64,000 nt of DNA, taken from Zygnema cylindricum. Taxonomy: Eukaryota > Streptophyta > Zygnematophyceae > Zygnematales > Zygnemataceae. A program made the translations under genes and the position numbers. Positions 11,892 through 26,536 of the stretch are shown here, piece by piece. Position 1 is the stretch's first letter, and the number at the start of each line of letters is the position of its first letter. The stretch spans positions 62,001 through 126,000 of the forward strand of contig JBBHKE010002013.1 of NCBI GenBank assembly GCA_037447655.1. Reading direction: 5' to 3'. Under the pieces are notes generated by a model. The model did not search any database and was not told the origin of the DNA. It was given only the letters and a program-made list of their open reading frames with translations.

Positions 11892-14800
11892 GTAAATTGA
11901 TAACTTGTAATAAACTACAAAGTACAAGAAATTCAAACACAATATTGTGTTTATACATATAAATGTCACATATACATTTAAGTTTATATTTGTAGAGGTT
12001 GCAATCCCTAATAATTTATGGTTTTTTGTTTTCAACATGTCAGCAAAAAAACGCCCTTGGAATGCCTTGTGACCCGATGCTTAAAATGGGGTGTTTTAAA
12101 TCCTTAAAAAACCCTAAATTCCCTTTAGAAGATACTGTATCCAACCCATCTCGATGCCAAAATATTTATCTGATTTTATATTTTGTTTTTGTTGTTGTTG
12201 GATATTTAGCATCCCAAATAGGTGGAGGGAATCGTCATTTTTTCACCTTTACTTTTTATTAGTTGTTTCAGCTTTTTTTATTTAAATTCTTCTTTTGTCG
12301 AAATTTTGATTACTTTATGAGAAATCACAACAAAAATAACATTCACTTAGTAATGTTTTGAAAAATGTATCTCAAAATATTTTTTTTTTATACGTTTCCA
12401 AGAATGATATTTAAAAACCTTTTCAACGACAGATAACAAAGTCATAGATTAACCATTATAATATGGAGAGAAAAGAAAAGTGAGGAAGGTAAAGAAAGAG
12501 AAAAAAAGACAGAAGGAGGGAGAGGGAGAAAAGCGAGAAGGTGGGGAAGTTTAGGTCTATGGGAGAAGCGAAATAGTGTTAATGTCTAACCTTTATGTCA
12601 CCAACTTTTAATTTCACATCATCAATCACATCAACTTTGAAAATAGTAACATATCTCTTTCTCCCTCCAACTCTCTTTGTCTCTCTCCTCCCTCTCCCTT
12701 ACCGGCAACCACCACCCCAGACAGAGTCCCATGTTTTCGCCTTACGAATCGCACGAACATAAATCCTTGTGGAGGCGGACATTGTGTTTCAAACAAACAA
12801 AATACGAGTTACACTTGTAAATGTCCATCTCCTTTTGTTAGAGTTACGAACTCAGATAAGACCGAAACTTGCGCTCCTGGTGAGTTAATCTTTCCTCTCC
12901 CTCTCCCTCTCTATCTTTCTCTTCCTCTCACGCTCCCCCACCCTATTACCCCCCTTCTCTCTTTCTACCCCACCCTCTTACCCCCTTTCTCTCTATCTAC
13001 CCCTTCCTCACCCTAACACTACCCCTCCCTCACCGTCACACTACTAGCTGAAAATAATTGAAACAAATACAAAAACAAATACAAAAACAAATACAAAGGC
13101 GTTGAAGTCCACACGCGGACTTGCGCCCAACAAGACATTCAAGCACCAAAACAAAATGGCGTGCACTAAAATAAATAAGACATGTACAACGCACTAAATA
13201 ACTGCAATTCTGTGTCCTCCATTTGCAATTCTGTGTCCTCCATTGGACTACAGAATATAGGAAGCCTCTAGATAGTATTTCACTAACCCACTTTAAGCCA
13301 CGACCACTTCTGCCCAAGAAGGCAAACTGACAATTTGACTACACCCCTGTGCAGCCTGGACTCCCCTGAGTCCGTAGCAAAAAGAATCACTGAAAACGGC
13401 CAACCAGCCGATAAGTTATGAGGCAGTAAAAATGCCAATTTGTACAAACTCTCAAAGGGAGAGGTGACTACCTACCAAAATTTTCTAAGTCCTGATTCTC
13501 TCTAATAACTCCTATCTACTGAAGTACGGACCAATCAGATTACTGTATCGTACACAAAAGTACTACTGCCGATGTACCTTTTGTACGGCCTATGTACGAC
13601 AAGGCTATTAAGTGGACGCGTGTCCGCTTTTCACTCGTCCGTACGTTCCTCGGAATTCCTATGACCGAATGTCATCTCTCCACGTGGCTCCAGGTCATGC
13701 CACGTCACAAAACGCCAAAGTGACCACTCCGGGATTTCGGCGATGATGTGCGCCGTTGGATTTTATGCGAAACGCAATCTTAGCCGTAATAAATACTTGC
13801 GCGACATTTGTTCCGATGTCGAAATAAAATGCGTTTCGAATTAGCGTCATACGACGTACCTTATAAAACTGAATCTATGTACGCCGTATACATTTCTAGT
13901 TAAATGAATTTTATTCACGCAAACTAAATATATAACTATCACATACCACAGCACTTAGCATTGGTCCTAGTCTATTAGGATAAAGCTGACCGCTACCGGT
14001 CAACTTGACGAACCGCAGGTACTGGGATCAAATCTCTGGTCCGTCAAGTATATATTTAGTAACCTACTAGAAATAGTTGCCTGTTGAACTAAGGCAGCCA
14101 TGGATCAACCTCTCTCTCTTACCTTCAGTGACAACAACAAGTATGGGAGCTTGAGAGCGGAGGTGGAGGCAGGCTGCCCGTCCTTATTCTTTTCTTTTAT
14201 AAAAACATATTTAAACCTAGAAAATACTCTAGAAATCTATAAATTTCAACAATAACAAACTTGTTGCACAAGACAATTTAAAACAGACGAAACCAAAACT
14301 GAACTATCATACATAAATATTCATACATAAATAATCTATTTACCGGCTGGTACTGAGCCGCCGTACATAGAACAAACCAAAGGTATTCAAATTCAAATCG
14401 TAAAACCATACACAAGATTGAAAACCGCCACGCGAACCAAAAAATTCACAAATCTATGTATCGGCTGGTCCCGAACCCCCTTACATGAACAAACAAAAGG
14501 TATTCCAATTCAAATCTCAAAACCATACTCAAGATCGAATCACGCCATGCGAACTAGAACATTCTCAAATCCACTAAGCCGCCGTACATAGAACAAACCA
14601 AACGAATTTAAATTCAAATCGAAAAACCATACTCAAGATTGAATAGCGCCACGGGAACCAAAAACATTCACAAATCTATGTACCGGCTGGTACTGGACAG
14701 CCGTACATTGAACAAACCAAATGTTTTCCGATTCAAATCGCAAACCCATAATTAAGATCAAATCATGCCATGCGAACCAAAACATTTTTAAATCCATAGA

Positions 14801-17800
14801 CAACCGATTGGAGTAACGGAGTTAGAGTAGTTCTATGTTTCACATATCAAGGAATCACAATCACTTATACATTCTACTCATTAAGAAGTCATTAGAAAAG
14901 AAAGAGGGGTGTTTATTTTATGCACAAGGAAATGGTAATAAAGGAAAATTCAATAATTAGATTATTGACTTTGGTGCCACACACCATATGTGCTCAAAAA
15001 CTGGTTTATTTGCTGATATCAAAAAGCTCAATGTCTCTAAGTCCATCATATGGCAAACTTTTCAATGATGGTTAATTAACACATTCGGAACAATATTCCT
15101 CAATATTTTGTTGTAAGAAAAGTGAAAACAAGGGTCAACAAATAACGATCCAACAATGTCATCTAAAATTCTAAAGGTTGCATTAATTTCTTGGGCATTA
15201 CAGACCAACAAAAAAAGTGGTAAGGCTACACGCTTGGTGGGAGGAATGTAATTTGGAGTAGTCAAAAAGGCCGTTTGCGAATGGCATGGTAACCAGCAAG
15301 CAAAGTTGGTCGATTTTGAGGAATTTAGAGAATAAGACGACAAAAGAACAGGGGCATCTTCACTCTGCGGAAGTCAACAAAAAAGATTAAAGGTTCTAGC
15401 ATCACAAAATGTGCCATATGGCCATGCTTTTCCAGAGTAAAGTCGACAAAAAAGATTAAAGGTTTTAGTATCACAAAATGGTAGGTTGAAGGTTTTAGCA
15501 TCACAAAATGTGCCATATGGCTATAAATTCCAGAGTAATGTCAAAAAAAGAGTTTCACATAACGAAATGAGATCTTAACGTCACACCAAGAGAGACGGTA
15601 ATTGGTTGTGTAGGATGCACAAAGAGGAAACATAATAGGAAATTGCACCTTGTGAAAGAGTTACAATACAATGCACATGCACTGGACAAAAATAATAAGC
15701 CACGATGTAGCCACTAGGCTGTTAGGTCTTTATCGTATTCTCTACAAGAGTTATCTCACTAGGCAGCAAAACAAGAAAGACTTCCAATCGAAAACAAAGA
15801 AAAATCAGGTCCGACTAAAAAGACAATATTTCCACCTCAAATAAGATACGAACAAAACAAATACAAAAAACAACAAACACCCAAACCAACTGGCTACCCA
15901 AAGAAGGCAAAGCCAAACCCGGATGTCTTTCCACCCGAGTTATAATCCACCACAACTAAATGATGACTCAAGCTTTAGACGGAAACCTTTGGGACTTGAC
16001 TCTATGCCGCGTGGATGAAAAGCTTGGGCACACAAACAAGGAGAAATACTCGTACTCTATCTAGCCTCTACAGCTAGCTATCTAGAAAAAATAGGAGAAA
16101 TATGAGACTTGGGCAATCGGTGCGAGAGAGAGCAAAAGAGTAGCTCCGTCGCCAAGAGAAAATTCTTGTCCAAAAGCTGAAAAATGCTAAGTCTAACATT
16201 AGCCTTAAGAGGAGTTATGCTACGCTTACGCGAAACTAGCCGAGGTCTGGCCTATTTTACATGAACAAAACAAAGTACACCTAACAAACAAAATCCAGAG
16301 TCACGGAGTAAAAACCATTTTTTTCTACATGTGCGCGTGAACCTACATAGGTTCAAGATTTGTAAAAACCCTTTCTTTTCTACATATGCGCGTGAACCTA
16401 CATAGGTTCAAGACTTGAATGTGAACTGATACGAACACGCCAAGAAACGTTACCCGTACATGTACTCTGTGCAACGCCGAACTGATATCCGCGGCGGTCT
16501 TTCGAAATGGCGTACCTACGCACAAAACGAAATAAAGTGTACTAAATTAGTATCCATTATATTAGACGCGTGCGCGAATCGCTCACATGCCCAATATAAT
16601 TGAATTTACGATATATACTAATAATCGTGGGTAAAAGCGTCCGTGGATACGGAAAAAACGTTAATGCATGCGAAAAACCGCAATGGCCAGGTGCCAATAC
16701 AATTTACCATGGTATGACAGTTGTTGTGCATGAGGGACATACAAGGCCATCAACAAACAAGGCTAACCATGAACTCTAATCAGCAAAGTAAAGGCCAACC
16801 ATGCATAGAAACTAGTAAAGTCAAGCTCACAAACATATAATCAACCGAAAATGAATATAGATGAACATGGATCGACAAAAAATATATTCATCCTGAGAAG
16901 GAATAAGTGTGAATATGACAAAAAGAAAAACGAAAGAATACACTCGTAGAGTGATATGGAGACAAGTATTTCCCCCCCAACTCATCGACAAAAAATATAT
17001 ACATGATAAAAAAAAAGTGTGAATATGACAAAGGAAAAATAGAAAAATACTGCCGTAGAATGATGTGGACCCAATAATTCCCCCCCCAACTCTTTAGCTT
17101 GAACAAGAGCTGGCCAACACAACCGGAAGCTCGCGACAACGATGGAAAAACCATTGGCAAGTTGTGTTGTTAATGGAGGTGCGAGGCACTCCATGTGGAA
17201 ACGTTGATTACAATGGTCACAAGGAAGCTCGAGGCAACCATGGCAAAACCCCTAGCCACCTAGCAGGGCAATTAATAAAGGGGCGAGGCACTCCATGTGG
17301 AAACCTTGATTACAATGGTTGCAAATGAGCATGGAAGGCTCACCATCTTTGCATGAGGGACAAACAAGGCTAACCATGCATCGTAACCAGCAAAGTCATG
17401 GTCACGAACATGTATAAACATGTATACAAACAAAAATGAATACGGATAAACATTAATCGACAAAAAATATATACATCATGAGAAAGAATAAGTGTGAATA
17501 TGACAAAAGGAAAAACGAAGGAATATAGCCGTAGAGTGATATGGACACAATAATCCCCCCCCTAACTCATCGACTAAAAGTATATACATCATGAGAAAGA
17601 ATAAGTTTGAATATGGGAAAAGGAAAAAAGGAGGAATACTCCCGTAGAGTGATATGGACCGAATAATTCCACCCCGTGCTCTTTAGCTTGCAGAAGAGCA
17701 GGCTAACACCAATGGAAGTTCGCGGCAGCCATGGCAGAACTAGTGGCCAGCAGGCACGGCAGTCAATGGAATGGCGAGGCACTCCATGTGGAAACCCTGA

Positions 17801-20800
17801 TTGCAATGGTCGCACAAGAGCATTGTAGGCTTGCCATCTGCCCATTGGCATTGGGTACACTCCATCGCCTCCGTGATTCGCATCCACATGGGATCCATAT
17901 CCTACGACAAGTCTGTTAAATAACAAGTGTGGTAATTAACATGGGGATTATTTTTTAGAATGCTCTCGAACTGTCCTCGTATTCGCACCCTGCAAACCCA
18001 ACATCCTGTTACTATCTATCTCTACCAAACGCAAAATGTCTGGAGAAACATCGATGTCCAAAGTGTCAAATGATTATCGTTGGGGGTACACGTAAGAAAC
18101 ATGGGGTACATTTTTTAGAATTCTCTCAAACTGTTCTCAAATCCGCACCCTGCAAACTCAATATGCTGTTAGTATGTATCTCCAATCCCGTTAGTATCTA
18201 TCTCCACCAAACGCAAAATGTGTGGTGAAACATCAATGTCCAAAGTATTAATAAACTGTCGTTGGGGGTACACGTAATCTCCTACTCTCTAAGATTTATG
18301 TTAAGGATTGTAACTTCCACTACGTGTAGTCCCGTATAGCGAACCTCAAAAATGCTCTCGAATTGTTCTCGTATCCGTACCTTGCAAACCAAGTATCTAT
18401 CTCCACCAAACGGAAAATGTGTGAAGAAATATTGGTGCCCAAAGTGTCAAAGAAGTGTCGTTTGGGGTACACGTAATCTTCGACTCGGTAAGATTTCAGT
18501 TGAGGATTGTAACTACCACCACGTGTAGTCACGTATAGCGAACCACAGAGTATCACGACGATGTGCGATCAGCAAATTATCAAATGCCATATGCATCTCT
18601 CGGGCAAATTGTAAGGCTCGCATTGTGAGTTCTTCAAGAAAGACGACATCCGATATGAGAGGCAAGGGTAATCTAGCCGCTTTTTGAATATTTTGACCAA
18701 ACAAGGGCGCCTGACCAAAGAAGACTCCTTAGAATATTTTTCATTCGAGTTCCCTGATCTTTCCTTAGTCAAATTGTCAAGAGACTTAGAATATTTTTCA
18801 GTCGAGTTCCGTGATCTTTCCTTAGTCGAATTGAAAAGTCAAATTGTCAAATTAAAATATCTATCTTTATTTAGTCAAATTGAAAAGTCAAATGTCAAAT
18901 TGTCAAGAGACGTCGAATATTTTTCAGTCGAGGTCCCTGATTTTTCCTTAGTCGAATTAAATAGTCAAATTGTCAAATTGAAAAGTCTGATCTTTTTTTA
19001 GTCGAATTGAAAAGTCAAATGTCAAATTGTCAAGAGACTTAGAATATTTTTCTGTCGAGTTCCCCGATCTTTCCTTATTCGAATTGTAAAGTCAAATTGT
19101 CAAATTGAAAAATCTGACCTTTCCTTAGTCGAATTGAAAAGTCAAATTGTCAAATTGAAAAGTCAAATTGTCAAATTGAAAAGTCAAATTGTTAGAGGTT
19201 TTAGTGAGGCATTTTCTGCCATCGCTTATTAGCGCCTAATCTTTCATTTCCATTATGCTTAGACCTTGTCCATATGGATTTTTTTGGGGACGTACATCAG
19301 TTAACAATCGAATGGGACAAATTGATAGAGGTTATCGTTAATGATTTTAGCAAAAACACATGGATATATTTGTTAAAGTCGAATTCGGAGGCTTTGGAGA
19401 CATTTAAGAAATTTGTGGTTATGGCAAAGAGTGTTGAAACAAGATGAGTGTAGTACGATTGGACCCGGAGGAGAATTTCTTGCCCTTAACGCATTATTTT
19501 TAGGAGACAAGGACTAAAGAGCAATTGACGGCTCCATATCCCGCACAATCAAATCGAATTGCGTGTGGAAGAATTTGACGCTGCAAGCATCGGTGCGGGC
19601 CATGCTCCACACCTGTAAGCTCACACACCATCTTCAAGGAGATCCAATTATGACAGTTAATCACGCTACCAACGGAAGAATAAACTTTGTTTTGGATAAC
19701 AAGGCTTGGAGGAAATTTGGAGTGGAAAGGTGCCCACGGTAAAGCACTTAAAGATTGAGGGATGTGAGGCAATGGGGTACATGGAGGAAAAGAATCATAA
19801 GGGGAAGGATGCGGCAGTGTCATTGAAGCATAGTTTGTGGGGTAGAGTGAGAAATCAATAATATATTGAATCTACAACCGCGTTACCCAAACGGTTCAAA
19901 AATAAGAAATGTGGAGTTCGACGACGATTTGAATGGATGGTGAAAAGGGCCAACAAGTCCAAACGAGTTCAAGATTAAATAGAGGAGAGTCATCATCAAG
20001 AATTCATGGAGGAGTATGAAGATGCGATAGAGGAAGGAACAAAAGAAGAGATTACGATTTGCAAAACAGTTTTCCGAGAAAGTTCCTACCCTTAACCCTA
20101 CCAGCAACGATCAACAAAGAGAAGAGACAAAGTCGTTGTTGAATCAAAGACAAGCACCGACAGCAAGGCCTTGTTGCTAAACGAGCCATGCTCGGCCCCG
20201 TCAATCACAAAAAATATGTCACCACAAGAGACATCCTTAGATAATGGGGAGACGGAAAAAATTGAGAGTAGCGACTAAGACAAGGAATTTGACTGGCCGT
20301 GAGAAGTAAAAGATCGGCAAAAAAGGAGGCACCATATCGTTTTTTCACCAAGGTAATCAAAAACCAGCGGAGGGAAGGTCGGAAGACTTTCTCTTATAAA
20401 ATGCAATCACAAAGAATCATCTGAAGAACCCTAAATCATCTCAAGAGGCTTAAGATAGAGGCGGATGAGAGGAGAAGTGGAAACCCGCGTTTTTTAAGCA
20501 GTTAAAGGTCATAAAGGGAAGGAGGTGCTTTGAAAAAGTAGATTTGTCAATCGGTAAAGAAGCAATTGACTCAATATGGGGTTTCAAAACGAGGATGAGA
20601 TCCTTGGGGAATTTTTTAAATATAAGACCCAATGAGATTGTGAAGCTTTCACAAAGAAGGAATTGATTATTTGGAGACCTTTCCACTGTAGTCAAGCTGA
20701 ATTCTTTATGTGCAATTCTTGCAATGGTTGTGGCGGAAGGGACACATATCCATCAAATGGATGTGGAAACAACCTTTTTGAATTGAGAGTTAGAGGAGCA

Positions 20801-23800
20801 GGTGAACATGAAATTCCGAAAGGCTCTCCTTGTAGAGAGAGGGAAGGTTTACTGAGAAAATTATATATGGCTTAAACCAAGCACCGAAAATGTGGTATCA
20901 CAATCTTTATAAGGTATTGGTACTAGAGGAAATTTAATCAAAATTTGGAGTGAGAAAGGAGAACAAGCATATATTGAGCGATAATATGTCTTCTATTGCA
21001 CTTACCAACAATCGTATTTTGCATAAATGCACAAAACACATTAAAGTTTAGTGGTATTTTGTTCATGACTAAGTTTCAAAAGAGGAGATAGAATTTTTGT
21101 TCGTATCTTACGGAAGTGCAAGCTGTTGACATATTAACCAAGGCAGCATTGGAAATAGTATATCACATGGCGAAGAAATTAGTGGGCAAGAAGCATGAAG
21201 GGGTCGTTGTTGCTCTTGAAGTGATTTAGTAAGAGTGAGAATGTACGGATGTAATACGGTGGAGCGCCGGTAGGGCACCAAGACTCTTGTCGGCACAAAA
21301 AGTAGAGGCAGATATGGTTGGTTCATAGGTCATTAGTTTTGGTTGGCTTTTCGGATTTTGTGGGTTTGGTTTGGTTAGTTCAATCGTAATTGGTTTACTT
21401 GTACTTTGTGAAGTGAAAGCGTCACACGTGAGGGACGTATAGGACTGTGAGGTTATGCCACGTAGTCGTTTACTCTAACTTGTTGACGTGTATTTACTTT
21501 TATATGCATAGCTACTTAGTATCTTTTTGGGGGCTTAGAAAGAATTTAAGAGAGGAGATCATTGGTTCTCGATTTCAATTAATATATTGAAGTTAGAAAA
21601 ATATTGTGGTGTGTGTATCACGTTTTTTGCATGTTTTCCTTCTTTCATCTTTTCCATCTCCCTTTCTTTCTCCTTCTCTCGCCTCCACACTCCCCCCCCT
21701 CCTCTCCCTCTCCCTCTCCCTTTCACACTCCCCACCACCTTCCCATCCCCCTCCTCTTACCCCTCCCCTCCCCTTCTCCCACTTCCTATTCCTCCCCCTC
21801 TCTTATCTCTCTCCCTATCCCTCTTAGTTTTACGCTTTCCCTCTTCCTCGTCCTCCTCCATCCATTTCACGACCCCTCTCCTTCTCCATCTTCCTCACCC
21901 TCTCCATTTCCCTCTCGTCTGCCTGACCCGCGCTCTCTCTTTCTCTATTGACCTCTCCCCCTCCCATCTTTTCGTCCCTCTCCATCTCCCTCTCCTCATC
22001 TCTCCCCTTTTTCTCTCCTCTTCTTCTATCTCTCTCTCATTATATCTATTCTTCTATCTTTACTTCTCGCTCGTCTTCCCTTGTCTCCCTCTCTCACAAC
22101 CTCTCCTTCTTGCTCTCTCTCTCGCTCCCTGACTCCCACGCTCTCCCTTTCCTTTTATCTCCCTCTTCCTCCAACTAACCCTCTCAGTTGCCCTTTCTCT
22201 CACCCTCTCCCTCTCCATGTCCCACTCACTCTCTGCCTCTCGTTTTCACTTTCCCTCTCGCCTCACCCCAACTCCTCTTCTCCATTTTTATCTCCAACTC
22301 CAATCCCTTTCCGCTCTTCATCCACCTCCCCTCTGCCTTTCCTTCTTCCCCAACATTTTTATCCTCTCTCGCTCTCTTCTCTTACTCTCCCTCTCTCTCG
22401 CCCTCGCCCTCCTTGGCTCTCTCCCTATATGTCCCTCTCCATCTTCTCTCCTGTCCCTCCCTATCTCCGCCTACGAACTCCTCACTCTCACGCTCCCTAA
22501 CTATCTTTTCATCCCCCTCCCCTTTCCTCTCCCTCTCTTTTTCAATCTTCGACTTTTTATTCCTTTACCTTTTCCCCTTAATTGCGCGCTCTCCCTATTC
22601 TTCTTCCTTTCTCTTTCAATCTTCCTCTCCCTCCCCCCCTCTGTTGCCCTTATCCCCTCCCACTTGCACTCCCTCACCCTTTCAGTCCTCCTCTCGTGCT
22701 TGACTTCCTCTCCGGTCCTGCTTGTCATTCTCTCTAGCTCTTTCTGTCTCAAGTTCCCTCTCCCTCTTCCTTTGTCCCCCCTCCTTTCTTTCTCCCTTCC
22801 CTTTCCCACTCCATTTCTTTTTCTATCTCCATCTACCTTTTCCTCTCCCTCTGCCTGTCTCTCCCTCTCCTTTTTCCTCTCCCTCTCCATTTTCCTATCC
22901 TTATAGCTTTCCTATCAAGTCACCCTAACCATCACCAAAGTAATGAAAATTTCTTTTCTCGACCGGTGTGCACACAGAGTTTCCGTGCACTTTTGGTCGC
23001 AATAATCTATGCGGCGCTGGCACATGAGTCGATTCGAAAGGCGATTACAAGTGCATTTGTCCTTTTCTATATTCGAACGACAGCTCTAACGGCGTGCTTA
23101 CTTGTGTTCCATGTGAGTTGTATTATAAAACTTCCAATAAAAGTGAGTTGTAGGGTTAAATCACAAAACTAAAATACACCACTGTGAACCGCTATGACAA
23201 AGCGCAATGGTAAATAAGGTTGTGGACTTCGTTGTTTTTTTCCACTCAAGCCTTTGCACATACCTCATTATAGTTGGTGTGACCTTTAGCGTAGCATAGT
23301 CTTTTAGCCCAATTTTTACTTTTGTTTTTGGTATGTAGTAGTGTCTTATATGAGTTTAATTTTAGCTAACTATTTTGAGTGTTGCGATTACTCTGTCACG
23401 GTTATAGTCCACAAGAATCATCATCTCATTCTCTCTCATCTTCTCATCATCATCATTTCATCTCTTAAATTTACTTGCCATCATTGTTTGTTTTAGGCTA
23501 CGGTGTTTTTAGAACCCAAATAGTAGAGATATTGCGAATTTAAATAAAATATTTGTTTCATCTTTCGATCATGTAAAATCGTTTGCACGTTATAAATATT
23601 TCTATGTGATGTATTCTTTGGAAAGGCGTTGAGAAAAAACACAAAAAAAACAATAGGATACTAATGGGCCATTAAGACCAAAAACGGTTGGTAAATTTTC
23701 TCTTAAATTGGTTATTGCTTTAAAATAGGATATGACAACTTTTAACAACACAAAAAAGGGTACGTTCAACGGGCCCATTTCGTTTGTTAACGGACGAACT

Positions 23801-26454
23801 ATATTGTATTGTACTATCGTACAATTTTTGAACCAAAAAGATCGATTGTACATAAGTTCGAATATACAAGACTACAGTCATTTGAGGGTGATGTTGCTAC
23901 TATCATTTGAGCCCCTTACTCTAACTAGTCAATGAAAGTCTAGCTGGAACATTAAAACTTAAGAGTTAACACGATTGGATTAGTCGGATGGAACAAGAGC
24001 GACGTTGATATACGTAGCCGATGAAATCATTACGGGCTATAAATACAAAAAAAAAATTGTATAACCAGCGGCAACTATTTTTTTTTTTTTTTATTTACTT
24101 CTAGTTTTTCATGGTGCGTATCGTTCGGTTCACCAATCAACCAGCTAATAGTTTTTGCCGATACGCATCAGTGATTTGTTCTATGGGTAAAACTTGGGAT
24201 CCATGTGGGTCATTCTTGTGATATTTCAAGTTGTCCGCCTCTCCTTTTGCGGGTTTTTGTATAATTTTTTGCACCATATTTTTTTTCTTCTGCAGATGCC
24301 AGTCACACCGTCACAAGAGACCAATATTACACGATTCCTAAGGGATTCAATATTACATGTTACACTATATATATCTTGTACGGAATAAACAAAAAAAAAT
24401 TTATTGCTCAAAATCCTGTAAGTTACATCACACTTTTTGTTGCGTAGTGCCCAATTGACCAAATATAGTTTGTTTTAAAAAATTATATATATAAACGATA
24501 CGAATACAATAACTTTTACAAGCGCCAATCAACGGCGTTCTTGTCCATCATCGTAGTGAGTGCGGAATACTCTGTTTTCTCTATATATTGGAGTCAACAT
24601 TCACTTCAATATTGTTGTTAGTGTCGCCATCGTCCTTAGTGTTGTCCTCCTTCGTAATGTTGTCCTTATCTTTTGGTTTTGTCCTTGTCTTCATCGTTGT
24701 CCTCATCCTCAATGTCGTCATCGTCACCGTCGTGCTCGTCACCGTCGTCACCGTCACCGCACTCATTGTCATTATCATAGTCATCAACAACCCTATTGTT
24801 GTCATCGTCTTGGATCCTACCGTCGTAATCATTGATGTTGTTGTCGTCGTTCTTTTGTTTCCGTCGTTTTTTATATCTTTCTTGTCCTTGGCATCATCAT
24901 TTAGTGTTGACAAAACTTCATCGTTGTCGTCCTTGTCATCATCCTTGTCATTCTTAGTTTTAGGCGCTCACCCTAGCCCTTGGTCAAGGGTTAGGGTAGA
25001 TGAACATACACTGGGAAGGGGTGCCATTAGGTGCCTCACAAGGGTTTAGAGTTGGGAGAAGTAATAGATATAGACAATGGATGAGACAAGTTTAGGTAGC
25101 TTTTAATGGAATTTTAAATGGTAGAAATTATAGTTGTCTCTTGGACATTTCCCTATCTAAATAAAACAAGATTCTCCTCCTATGATCTGAAATGTCTAAT
25201 CTCTATGATCTTTCTGATCTTTGTGATCTCTCTGTACAATGTGTTTGTATGAATAAAGTGCTAAACACCATTGCCTAAACAACTTGCTATCCTGTGATAT
25301 GATGTCTGAGAGAGATAGATCTCTTGCTATGCGTTACTATCTATTTATGCTTCTGCACTTGTTTGTATGAATAAAGTGCTAAACACCATTGCCTAAACAA
25401 CTTGCTATCCTGTGATATGATGTCTGAGAGAGATAGATCTCTTGCTATGCGTTACTCTCTATTTATGCTTCTGCACTCCTATCAAAAGATGAATGCGTGC
25501 ACTGTGTGGTCCAATGTGTGGGCACCAAAATATACAATGTCAGCCGTCGATGGCCTCGCCCAAAGATGCGTCATATACGCAATAAAGTGTATGTCGTGGA
25601 ATCGTTCCAAAATTCAGTACGATTCGATCTTGCCGTCTGTACAATATCGGCGATCCGATTTCCATACATAATATCGGTCGAGATCGTCTAAAATCAACAG
25701 TCATCACGCTTATTCTCATCCTCGATGTCATCCTACATGTTGTTGTTGGCTTTGTTGGTGTCGTCATCGCCGTCATTGTCTTTATCAATGTCGTCGCTAT
25801 CACTCTTGTTATCATCACTGTTGCCATCACTATCGTTGTTGGCATCACTATCGTCATCTGGGTGGTATTCATAGTAATCAATGTCGTCGTTTTTGATGTT
25901 GTTGTCGTTGTTTGTTTTGTCGTCGTCCTTAGTGTCGTCATTTTGCTTGGTGTTGTCCTCTTCTTTGTCCTTATACTCAGTGTCTTCTGCATCGTCGTCA
26001 TCACCGTCACACGTGGCATCTCGTCCTCGTCGTTGTCATTGTTATTAACATTGCCACTCCTGTCGTTGTCATCATCGTCATCGTTTTCATCGTTGCCGTC
26101 TTCGCCGTCGTCATTGTGTTTCCCATTGGTGTCGCCTATGTCGTCATTATTGTTGCCGCCCCGTCAATGCTATTGTTGGTGAAGGTTGTTGTCGTCGTTG
26201 TCGTTGTCGATGTCGTCGTTAATGTTGTTATTGGTTGTGTGGTTTTTCTTTCAATTTTGACATCGATATGAATCATTTAAAGTGATTATGGAATTGATTT
26301 ATGCCTTTATTCCAAATGCAGAAATTAAATTGTACGCAGTTTTTAAAAGCGAACACGATTGTGAACGTTACTAAAGGCGAAAGTTGTTCCTTAACTTATG
26401 CTATACAAGAGGTAAAATCCCTTAAGAACCTTTTAAAAGTATTTTAATACATGT

Positions 26455-26536
<82 letters not shown>

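Larger units (their letters stand above)
14940..21232 (+). pseudogene. Degenerate plus-strand Copia element, interrupted by repeats
   Basis: Copia blocks appear in normal order but widely spaced. Protease at about 14957-15050: IIDFGATHHMCSKTGLF, with Phe where the DSG motif has Ser. Integrase at about 19255-19640: DFSKNTWIYLLKSNSEALE, then a stop-broken catalytic region and QLTAPYPAQSNRI. Reverse transcriptase at about 20655-20930: VVKLNSLCAILAMVVAEGTH, VETTFLN then TGA then ELEEQV, and YGLNQAPKMWYHNL. RNase H tail at about 20975-21232: SDNMSSIALTNNRILHKCTK and AVDILTKAALEIVYHMAKK. There are many stops and frameshifts. It lies wholly inside the large intron, in the gene's sense orientation. 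Confidence 0.75.
12880..22977 (+). other. Large intron of about 10.1 kb in the protease/LysM gene
   Basis: It is bounded by the donor gtgagt at 12880 and an acceptor 'gcacacag' at 22977, both flanked by EGF-coding exons in the same phase. It contains a CTCCCT tract (12896-13030), a solo LTR, tandem repeats, a dead Copia element and a second long pyrimidine tract. No host coding sequence was recognised inside. Confidence 0.65.

Noticed and set aside
22978-23112. Genetic code with UGA = Cys (as in Euplotes)
   Set aside because: One TGA at one cysteine is weak evidence. Other cysteines here use TGT/TGC, and TGA appears as an ordinary stop in decayed elements; mutation or error is simpler.
24560-26182. 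Val/Ile/His/Thr-rich frames on both strands
   Set aside because: Three-base GTC/ATC repeats keep all frames open; they lie in an intron between two halves of one LysM module.
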